5,633 nt of DNA, from positions 1 to 5,633 of the forward strand of contig DMCJ01000124.1 in the NCBI GenBank assembly GCA_003446735.1, read 5' to 3'. Position numbers and translations under genes: made by a program. The stretch comes from Lachnospiraceae bacterium. GTDB lineage: Bacteria > Bacillota > Clostridia > Lachnospirales > Lachnospiraceae. This document shows positions 1 to 4,073 of the stretch, piece by piece (the first letter of the stretch is position 1; every line of letters starts with the position of its first letter). The notes beneath the pieces were generated by a model that saw nothing but the letters and a program-made list of their open reading frames with translations, had not been told where the DNA came from and ran no database searches.

Positions 1-268
1 TAGTCTCTTTGCTCTTGTCAAGGTAACCCGGTCCGTGAGAAGTGATAGTGGAAACAATCTTGGTATCCATATCAAGGACGCCGCCTGCTTCACGCTCCTT
101 CTTCTGAAGATCGAGAACCATGTCCCAAAGGTCTTTGGTGTTCTGTGTAGGGCCTGCGAGGAAACTGTCATCTCCGTCATAAGGAGTGTAGTTTCTCTGG
201 ATGAAGTCGCGGACATTAATTTCTTTGTCCCACTTACCGCCTACAAAATCTGTCCATTCTGGTCTCAT
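1..268 (-). CDS. pflB: Pyruvate formate-lyase (formate C-acetyltransferase), N-terminal part
   Basis: This is the N-terminal 89 codons of a gene that runs off the left edge. The enzyme is a cytoplasmic glycyl-radical enzyme that converts pyruvate and CoA to acetyl-CoA and formate, a central step of anaerobic mixed-acid fermentation. The reading begins MRPEWTDFVGGKW, then NVRDFIQRNYTPY, the segment DDSFLAGPT, and GGVLDMDTK followed by STITSHGPGYLD, all typical of the N-terminus of clostridial PFL. The catalytic cysteine pair and the glycyl-radical loop lie in the missing C-terminal part, so activity cannot be judged. The ATG at 268-266 is preceded by a perfect AGGAGG (281-276) with a 7-nt spacer, which fixes the start. 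A promoter lies just upstream. The activating enzyme gene, usually next to pfl, would be outside the window. Identity is confident; the symbol follows usual naming. Confidence 0.95.
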   Translation of the reverse strand, partial: MRPEWTDFVGGKWDKEINVRDFIQRNYTPYDGDDSFLAGPTQNTKDLWDMVLDLQKKEREAGGVLDMDTKIVSTITSHGPGYLDKSKET

Positions 269-314
269 GTAAATGCCTCCTATTTAAAAATTTTAACGAA
301 TGTCGGTAAAATCA

Positions 315-344
315 ATTATAGTGCAAATATACTTAAAAGGTCAA
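315..344 (-). promoter_or_regulatory. Sigma-A-type promoter for pyruvate formate-lyase
   Basis: On the minus strand there is TTGACC (344-339), an 18-bp spacer, and a perfect TATAAT (320-315). Transcription would start near 308 and give a leader of about 40 nt before the ATG at 268. The match is strong, but the assignment is by eye. Confidence 0.7.
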
Positions 345-370
345 GCGCGCTTCTGTATTTTTTTACATAC

Positions 371-384
371 AAAACGCCCGTTTT
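371..384. promoter_or_regulatory. Palindrome AAAACG-CC-CGTTTT, possible operator
   Basis: This is a perfect inverted repeat with 6-bp arms and a 2-bp centre, lying 26 bp upstream of the pfl -35 box. That is a plausible position for an activator or a roadblock repressor. Its left part, CAAAACGCCCG (370-380), recurs exactly at 1571-1581 in the mecA divergent promoter region. Function is inferred from position only. Confidence 0.35.
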
Positions 385-428
385 ATAAGGCTTTTTGGTA
401 AATTGCGACAAAGAAAACCACTACATTT

Positions 429-443
429 CAGTAATGATTACTG
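429..443. promoter_or_regulatory. 15-bp perfect palindrome, possible operator
   Basis: CAGTAAT and ATTACTG form 7-bp arms around a single central G. The site lies about 85 bp upstream of the pfl -35 box and about 70 bp upstream of the -35 box of the rightward promoter. No T-run follows on either strand, so a terminator is unlikely and a dimeric regulator site is the more natural reading. I do not recognise the regulator. Confidence 0.35.
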
Positions 444-513
444 TTTTTGCCCATATCTTGTACAAAATAAAAAAATTCCTTCCCTCTTTTGTGGAAGAAA
501 CTTTTATACAATG

Positions 514-541
514 TTGACAAAAACCTAAAAAAATATATACT
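514..541 (+). promoter_or_regulatory. Sigma-A-type promoter for the DUF1858 gene
   Basis: A perfect TTGACA (514-519) is followed by a 16-bp spacer and TATACT (536-541). The predicted start is near 548, leaving a leader of about 35 nt that carries GAGGT (572-576) 7 nt before the ATG at 584. Confidence 0.7.
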
Positions 542-583
542 TATAGATACTTTAAAGAAACTAAATGAAACGAGGTAGTTAAA

Positions 584-775
584 ATGTCTGATATAACAAA
601 AGACACCACGATCGGTGAGCTTTTAAGAGAAAAGGCTGACGCGGTTCCCGTTCTCATGGGCGCAGGGATGCACTGCATAGGCTGTCCCGCCTCCCTTAAC
701 GAGACTATAGAAGAAGCCGCTATGGTCCATGGGATCGATCCCGACGAACTCTTAACGGCTATCAACAACATATAA
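584..775 (+). CDS. DUF1858 / hybrid-cluster-protein-associated redox disulfide protein
   Basis: This is a 63-residue protein matching the small DUF1858 family, also described as the hybrid-cluster-protein-associated redox disulfide domain. The diagnostic core is GMHCIGCPASLNETIEEAA, with the CxxC pair at Cys31 and Cys34. An N-terminal segment TTIGELL (about residues 8-14) precedes it, and a C-terminal helix ends in DPDELLTAINNI. There is no signal peptide or membrane segment, so it is presumably cytoplasmic. The two cysteines suggest dithiol/disulfide chemistry or metal binding, but the family's biochemical role is not established as far as I know. Length is normal for a stand-alone member. 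It has its own strong promoter and is divergent from pyruvate formate-lyase. No hybrid cluster protein gene is visible in the window. Family assignment is confident; function is not. Confidence 0.88.
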   Translation: MSDITKDTTIGELLREKADAVPVLMGAGMHCIGCPASLNETIEEAAMVHGIDPDELLTAINNI

Positions 776-788
776 GATATTCTGTTTA

Positions 789-1514
789 TCAAACACCGGA
801 AAGTGACTTAAGGGCGTTATCCTTAATGAGTATGTCCGCATGCTCTGACAGGTAAGCGTCCTTTTGTGCGCCCGGGATCTGAGGGATACCGTACTCCGAT
901 AATGTGTTTACAAAAGAAAGGGCATCTTCCTTTGACATATCTTCTGTATAAAGAGAAAGATATAACATATTCTCGGCCTGGTCTTTATATAATGTATTGC
1001 GTCCCGCTTCCTTTTTCCCAAGGACATGCGCTGCTCTTATGAGCACGGAGAGCGAAGAAAACGCGTAAACATGTACAGAACTGTACTTAAGATCCTCTGA
1101 TACATCGGGAGCATCCTTAAATGCCTGACTTCCCATCTCACCAAGTCCCGATTCCTCCCCGAGGCGTCTGAAGAAATCCTCCAAAAGGAATTCCCCGTCC
1201 TCGGAACTCATCTCGTCATTTAAGACCGAAGGAGCAAATTTGGAAAATCTCGTATCAAGCTCCTCGGGATCTTCCACTTTTATAACATTTAAGACTATAC
1301 ATTCACTGCTTACGGGTATCGCTTCTATCATGAGCGGTATATCGTCCGCTTCAAATCCGCATTCTGCCCCTGCCTGATCCATGATATCCTTAAAGAGCAT
1401 CTTTGCCTTTTCGCTGCCGTAGGCAAGCTCGCTGACTTTCATCTTTCTTGCCAGAAGATCTCCGGCATTTAACGTACACCTTATTTGATTGTCATTTATC
1501 TTTTCTATTTTCAT
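789..1514 (-). CDS. mecA: Adaptor protein MecA (ClpC adaptor)
   Basis: This 241-residue protein belongs to the MecA family. In Bacillus, MecA hands substrates such as ComK to the ClpC-ClpP protease and helps assemble ClpC hexamers; which substrates are used here is unknown. The N-terminal substrate-binding domain covers about residues 1-95 (MKIEKINDNQIRCTL at the start, SELAYGSEKAK near 28-38, FEADDIPLMIEAIP near 54-67, EDPEELDTRFSKF near 81-93). An acidic linker of roughly 96-145 follows, then the ClpC-binding C-terminal domain, about 146-241. It is slightly longer than the B. subtilis protein, mostly because of the linker. I chose the ATG at 1514 because it gives the conserved family N-terminus. 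A 13-residue extension from TTG at 1553 is open, but that TTG is the -35 box of the likely promoter. No Shine-Dalgarno sequence precedes 1514. The gene is convergent with the DUF1858 gene, 13 bp apart. Confidence 0.92.
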   Translation of the reverse strand: MKIEKINDNQIRCTLNAGDLLARKMKVSELAYGSEKAKMLFKDIMDQAGAECGFEADDIPLMIEAIPVSSECIVLNVIKVEDPEELDTRFSKFAPSVLNDEMSSEDGEFLLEDFFRRLGEESGLGEMGSQAFKDAPDVSEDLKYSSVHVYAFSSLSVLIRAAHVLGKKEAGRNTLYKDQAENMLYLSLYTEDMSKEDALSFVNTLSEYGIPQIPGAQKDAYLSEHADILIKDNALKSLSGV

Positions 1515-1526
1515 ATTAACAAGAAT

Positions 1527-1553
1527 AGTATAATATTTGTCTGCGTTCGTCAA
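1527..1553 (-). promoter_or_regulatory. Promoter of mecA, implying a near-leaderless transcript
   Basis: On the minus strand there is TTGACG (1553-1548), a 15-bp spacer, and TATACT (1532-1527). An alternative pairing uses a 17-bp spacer to TACTAT (1530-1525). Either way, transcription would start around 1518-1520, only about 4-6 nt before the ATG at 1514. Confidence 0.5.
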
Positions 1554-1559
1554 TACATA

Positions 1560-1575
1560 TTTTGATCCCTCAAAA
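1560..1575. promoter_or_regulatory. Palindrome TTTTGA-TCCC-TCAAAA between divergent promoters
   Basis: Perfect 6-bp arms flank a 4-bp centre. The palindrome lies just upstream of the mecA -35 box (1548-1553) and 28 bp upstream of the rightward -35 box (1604-1609). A factor bound here could affect both promoters. There is no T-run, so it is not a terminator. The regulator is unknown. Confidence 0.4.
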
Positions 1576-1603
1576 CGCCCGGTAAAAAGCCTGAAATTAT
1601 ATC

Positions 1604-1632
1604 TTGATATTTTCTGTACTATTGTTTATAAT
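1604..1632 (+). promoter_or_regulatory. Near-consensus promoter for the rightward leader transcript
   Basis: TTGATA (1604-1609), a spacer of exactly 17 bp, and a perfect TATAAT (1627-1632) form the best-scoring promoter I see in the window. Transcription would begin around 1639. It faces away from the mecA promoter and has no conventional coding sequence directly downstream. Confidence 0.75.
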
Positions 1633-1663
1633 TACAACACAAAGAGCACAAGGAAATAACACG

Positions 1664-1672
1664 AAAGGAGGT
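1664..1672 (+). promoter_or_regulatory. Orphan Shine-Dalgarno sequence with possible sequestering helix
   Basis: AAAGGAGGT is among the strongest ribosome binding sites in the window, yet no normal start codon is suitably placed. The nearest ATG (1686-1688) is 13 nt away and is read as Met-Pro-stop. A GTG at 1691 overlaps that stop and opens a 36-codon frame ending at 1801, but lies 18 nt from the site. The sequence can pair with ACCCTCTTT (1694-1702) through eight of nine positions, one a G-U pair and one A-C mismatch. That helix competes with the GTGACC/GGTCAC hairpin. Confidence 0.5.
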
Positions 1673-1690
1673 ATCATCACAAATTATGCC

Positions 1691-1801
1691 GTGACCCTCT
1701 TTACAGGTCACACCACAATTGATCCGGGGTTACGTGCCCCATCTGAAGATTTCAAATATTTCCCCACTAAATACTTAAATTTTTCAAATCACAAAATTTG
1801 A
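1691..1801 (+). CDS. Doubtful 36-codon leader ORF (GTG start)
   Basis: The frame reads VTLFTGHTTIDPGLRAP at its start and ends SNHKI. I do not recognise it. It is listed only because a strong ribosome binding site precedes it and because its GTG overlaps the TGA of a two-codon Met-Pro-stop frame, an arrangement that would permit translational coupling. Arguments against it are the 18-nt spacer, the GTG start, the absence of any family resemblance, and the fact that its first codons form a perfect hairpin better explained as RNA structure. It is probably not a real protein. Confidence 0.15.
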   Translation: MTLFTGHTTIDPGLRAPSEDFKYFPTKYLNFSNHKI

Positions 1802-1803
1802 TC

Positions 1804-1852
1804 ATTCATTCATTATAATTCTTGTTTTTAATCCCCCTTTATTCATTCATTA
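1804..1852 (+). repeat. 12-bp direct repeat ATTCATTCATTA, two copies
   Basis: Exact copies lie at 1804-1815 and 1841-1852, with starts 37 bp apart. Each is built from ATTC units, so replication slippage in low-complexity sequence is the simplest explanation. The first copy overlaps a TATAAT (1814-1819). Confidence 0.5.
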
Positions 1853-1891
1853 ACAGGAAGTTTGGTATCCTTGTGCTTTTTTATGTTGCAA

Positions 1892-1945
1892 CGTTACCGT
1901 GATCAAAACATTGATATATCACACTTCTTTTGGACTGCGGTAACG
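1892..1945 (+). repeat. Nested inverted repeat just upstream of a ribosome binding site
   Basis: CGTTACCG (1892-1899) and CGGTAACG (1938-1945) are perfect 8-bp complements. Between them GTGAT (1899-1903) pairs with ATCAC (1918-1922), sharing G1899 with the outer stem. Alternatively ATCAA (1902-1906) pairs with TTGAT (1911-1915) around a 4-nt loop. The outer stem ends 11 nt before the AAAGGAAGG of the next gene. It could be an RNA hairpin controlling that gene or a DNA operator; no T-run suggests a terminator. Confidence 0.45.
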
Positions 1946-1975
1946 AATCTAAAACAGAAAGGAAGGTATTATCGT

Positions 1976-2215
1976 ATGGCAATATTCGGTTATGTGGCAG
2001 AAAAACTCAAATACTTACATGAGCGCAAAGCTCTTGAAAGGACTCTTATCCGTACCGGCGGGAGACATATCGCCTTCTTTCTCGAGGGACAAAGATCCAC
2101 ACTCAGAAAGATTTCGGATATCATGGTCAGAAACGACAATATGATGTATATGCTCGACTATGTTCTGGATGACGCGGGGATTCCTATGGAGATCCGCTGT
2201 GACAGGCTGGTTTAA
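1976..2215 (+). CDS. Hypothetical 79-residue protein
   Basis: I do not recognise this protein. The ATG at 1976 follows AAAGGAAGG (1958-1966) with a 9-nt spacer, a credible if imperfect ribosome binding site. The frame extends further upstream to a TTG at 1862, but that part carries the nested inverted repeat and has no ribosome binding site, so I exclude it. The product begins MAIFGYVAEKLKYLHERKAL, which looks like an amphipathic, charged helix. A segment TGGRHIAFFLEGQ (about residues 27-39) follows, then a mostly helical stretch RKISDIMVRNDNMMYMLDYVLDD, and an end rich in charged residues. There is no signal peptide, no membrane segment and only one cysteine. Codon use resembles that of the neighbours. 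It is probably transcribed from the promoter at 1604-1632 and followed by the foldable segment at 2236-2332. Its role is unknown. Confidence 0.65.
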   Translation: MAIFGYVAEKLKYLHERKALERTLIRTGGRHIAFFLEGQRSTLRKISDIMVRNDNMMYMLDYVLDDAGIPMEIRCDRLV

Positions 2216-2231
2216 GACCTATATTGCCATG

Positions 2232-2351
2232 ACTGCAATGCTTAACGGGTATTTGAAACGGCGGTCCTTCTATCGCTGGCTTCGGAACCGGTCTTAAAGC
2301 GGGCCGGTGGGACAGGGGAAGTTTAAGCATTGTGCAAAAAACCGTTTTTTG
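2232..2351 (+). ncRNA. Candidate structured RNA, three-way junction closed by a 10-bp stem
   Basis: CAATGCTTAA (2236-2245) is perfectly complementary to TTAAGCATTG (2323-2332). Inside, CGGCGG (2259-2264) pairs with TCGCTG (2273-2278) around an 8-nt loop, and ACCGGTC (2287-2293) pairs with GGCCGGT (2302-2308) around another 8-nt loop. Together they give a plausible three-way junction. A possible start lies just upstream (GTGACA 2199-2204 and TATATT 2220-2225, but only a 15-bp spacer). CAAAAAA-CCG-TTTTTTG (2335-2351) follows and could end the transcript, although the T-run is 12 nt from the stem. It may equally be the 3' untranslated region of the 79-residue gene. I match it to no known RNA family from memory. 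Structure was assigned by eye. Confidence 0.35.
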
Positions 2352-2358
2352 TTATAAT
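2330..2358 (+). promoter_or_regulatory. Extended -10 promoter for the GH18-sua5-rpiB operon
   Basis: TTGTGC (2330-2335), a 17-bp spacer, and a perfect TATAAT (2353-2358) preceded by TGT (2350-2352) make an extended -10 element that compensates for the weak -35 box. The start would be near 2365, about 22 nt before the GTG. The -35 box overlaps the 3' arm of the inverted repeat at 2323-2332. Confidence 0.7.
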
Positions 2359-2386
2359 CATCTAAAATGTGTTTTTGGAGGAAAAG

Positions 2387-4069
2387 GTGAATAAAAGGCA
2401 TATCCCGGTACTTATCACCATAGTACTGATAATCATACTCTCGTCAATAATCGGCATCGGCTGGTATATGGAGAAGTATTCATACTCGGATGAAAGAGCC
2501 GATCTGAACGAGTACTTCGGAGTTACCGACGAAAAATACCCCGCTATCATCTATAATGATGACATCAGAGAGGAAAAGGCGCTTTATTACAGTGAGCGCG
2601 TTTACCTTCCCTTTGACTTTGTCGTAAACAATATAAACGATCACTTTTATTATGATGAGCGGGAAAACCTGCTTCTGTTTACTACCGCCAATGATCTTTA
2701 TACGGCAACTGTAGGCGGAGACACCTATACAGTCGGCGATACATTCATGACCTCAAGCGGCATCATCGCCATAAAGGACGGGGAGACGCTCTATATTCAG
2801 GCCGACTACGTAAAGCTCCTTGCCAACTATGAATACGCATATCATCCCGCCCCCGGAAGGGTAACCGTGAAGACCTCATGGGAACCTTATCTAGGCGCCG
2901 CAGCCAAAAAGGATGTCAGCGTGAGGATACTCGGCGGGATAAAAAGTCCCATCCTTTCCGATATCACCACGGGTACAACACTTAAGATACTGGAAGAAAT
3001 GGAAGAATGGGACAAGGTCGAGACCGAGGATGGCTTTATCGGCTATCTCGAAAAAAAGCATATGACAACACCCGCAGACATAGCTCCGACTCCCGTAACC
3101 GAGGTTCCGGAAGTCGTCTATACGGTAAATCATATGGATAAGAAGGTCTGCCTTGTATGGAACATGGTAACCAACACGACTGCTAACGGCAGTGCGGTCA
3201 ATCTTCTGGCAAATACAAAAGGCGTCAATGTCATAAGCCCTACATGGTTCTCATTATCGGACAATTCCGGTAATTTCTCCTCACTTGCAAGTACGGATTA
3301 TGTAAGTGCGATGCATGAAAGAGGCATCGAGGTATGGGCTCTTTTAGATAACTTCTCCGGTGAAGTGACCACATCAGAAGTCGTAAATGTTACGAGCAAC
3401 CGCCAGAACCTTATAAGAAATATAATAAATATCTGCGCCGAGTATGATCTCGACGGCATAAACGTAGATTTTGAGAGCGTCACCGAAGATGCTGCAAAAG
3501 GTTATATCCAGTTCTTAAGAGAACTTTCCATAGCCTGCAGAACAAACGGGATCCGTCTGTCGGCCGATATCTCTTCAATCGAGAATTTCAACAAAGCCCA
3601 GCTCGGTGAAGTGGTTGACTATGTGATATTAATGGGCTATGACGAACACGTAAGTGCTTCCGACGGAGCAGGAAGCGTTGCATCCATCGGATTTGTAAGA
3701 GACTTTATAGACAGGACCTGTGAAGTCGTGGATGAAAGCAAGGTTGTAAACGGCCTTCCCTTCTACACAAGACTCTGGTCGCTAAACGGTAACGATATTT
3801 CTTCCACCGCGTACAGCATGTCCGAGATGAAGAATTATCTTACCGAACACAACGTAAGCCCTGAATGGAACTCCGAGACCGCGCAGAACTTTGCAGACTT
3901 TACCGAAGACGGTGTCAGATATCTCGTATGGATCGAAGATATCGATTCCATAAATGCAAAGCTTCAGGTAATGAGCGATCATTCGCTCGCCGGTGTAGCC
4001 GGCTGGAGACTCGGTCAGGAAGATCCCTCCATATGGGATGTCATTTCCGCTTACGCCATGCAGCCTTGA
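2387..4069 (+). CDS. Membrane-anchored SH3 / glycoside hydrolase family 18 protein
   Basis: This 560-residue protein is predicted to be held outside the membrane by an uncleaved N-terminal anchor (residues about 6-27, IPVLITIVLIIILSSIIGIG). An all-beta region at about 54-165 contains RVYLPFDFVV and resembles the copper-amine-oxidase-like N-terminal stalk domain. A bacterial SH3 domain covers about 175-226, then a Thr/Pro-rich linker, and a GH18 TIM-barrel domain runs from about 245 to 560. The GH18 signature is DGINVDFE (356-363), with Glu363 as the expected acid/base. Asn replaces the middle Asp of DxxDxDxE, as I recall from YaaH/SleL-type spore enzymes. YVILMGYDEH (Tyr418, Asp419) and the terminal GVAGWRLGQEDPSIW also fit that group. 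The likely substrate is peptidoglycan or another GlcNAc polymer, by inference. The GTG at 2387 is chosen because GGAGG (2377-2381) lies 5 nt upstream; a GTG at 2369 is open but has no ribosome binding site. It is the first gene of the operon. Confidence 0.88.
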   Translation: MNKRHIPVLITIVLIIILSSIIGIGWYMEKYSYSDERADLNEYFGVTDEKYPAIIYNDDIREEKALYYSERVYLPFDFVVNNINDHFYYDERENLLLFTTANDLYTATVGGDTYTVGDTFMTSSGIIAIKDGETLYIQADYVKLLANYEYAYHPAPGRVTVKTSWEPYLGAAAKKDVSVRILGGIKSPILSDITTGTTLKILEEMEEWDKVETEDGFIGYLEKKHMTTPADIAPTPVTEVPEVVYTVNHMDKKVCLVWNMVTNTTANGSAVNLLANTKGVNVISPTWFSLSDNSGNFSSLASTDYVSAMHERGIEVWALLDNFSGEVTTSEVVNVTSNRQNLIRNIINICAEYDLDGINVDFESVTEDAAKGYIQFLRELSIACRTNGIRLSADISSIENFNKAQLGEVVDYVILMGYDEHVSASDGAGSVASIGFVRDFIDRTCEVVDESKVVNGLPFYTRLWSLNGNDISSTAYSMSEMKNYLTEHNVSPEWNSETAQNFADFTEDGVRYLVWIEDIDSINAKLQVMSDHSLAGVAGWRLGQEDPSIWDVISAYAMQP

Positions 4070-4073
4070 TGAT

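Larger units (their letters stand above)
269..583. other. Divergent intergenic region, pfl / DUF1858 gene
   Basis: These 315 AT-rich bases hold no gene that I can support. They contain the leftward pfl promoter, the rightward promoter at 514-541, and two perfect short palindromes: AAAACG-CC-CGTTTT at 371-384 and CAGTAAT-G-ATTACTG at 429-443. A smaller palindrome, TTGTACAA, sits at 458-465. A weak hairpin, CTTCC (479-483) with GGAAG (493-497), is also present. The size and the palindromes suggest regulated transcription of one or both genes, which would suit an anaerobic metabolic gene. I do not see a clear Rex, FNR or CRP consensus. Confidence 0.6.
1639..1975 (+). other. Long leader or small-RNA region upstream of the 79-residue protein gene
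   Basis: About 335 nt lie between the predicted transcription start and the next credible coding sequence. In order, the stretch holds a strong orphan Shine-Dalgarno sequence (1664-1672) and a hairpin GTGACC/GGTCAC (1691-1696 with 1706-1711). Next come a GGGG/CCCC hairpin (1726-1729 with 1737-1740) and TCAAAT/ATTTGA (1784-1789 with 1796-1801). A second TATAAT without a good -35 box lies at 1814-1819. A 12-bp direct repeat (1804-1815 and 1841-1852) and a nested inverted repeat (1892-1945) close the stretch. It may be a regulatory leader for the downstream gene or a separate RNA ending within it. I see no convincing intrinsic terminator and recognise no known riboswitch class. Confidence 0.45.

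Noticed and set aside
35..388. Plus-strand open frame of 117 codons at the left edge
   Set aside because: It is antisense to the clear pyruvate formate-lyase N-terminus and runs through that gene's promoter; no family resemblance and no ribosome binding site.
479..497. CTTCC/GGAAG hairpin upstream of the DUF1858 promoter
   Set aside because: Only 5 bp with a 9-nt loop and no T-run; likely chance in low-complexity sequence.
1515..1553. 13-residue N-terminal extension of MecA from a TTG
   Set aside because: The conserved family N-terminus begins at the ATG at 1514, and the TTG coincides with a -35 box; kept only as an alternative.
1604..1690. N-terminal extension of the small leader frame starting with TTG at 1604
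   Set aside because: The TTG is the -35 box of a near-consensus promoter whose start point lies downstream, so this part would not be transcribed from it.
1862..1975. Extension of the 79-residue protein to a TTG at 1862
   Set aside because: No ribosome binding site, and the extension contains the nested inverted repeat; the ATG at 1976 has AAAGGAAGG at good spacing.
2236..2332. Cobalamin, glycine, T-box or SRP RNA identity for the foldable segment
   Set aside because: Fragments such as GCCGGTG and GGACAG recall these RNAs, but the conserved cores and their order are absent.
2335..2351. CAAAAAA-CCG-TTTTTTG as an intrinsic terminator
   Set aside because: The stem is nearly all A-T and the same bases form the spacer of a good extended -10 promoter; it could only assist termination after the preceding stem.
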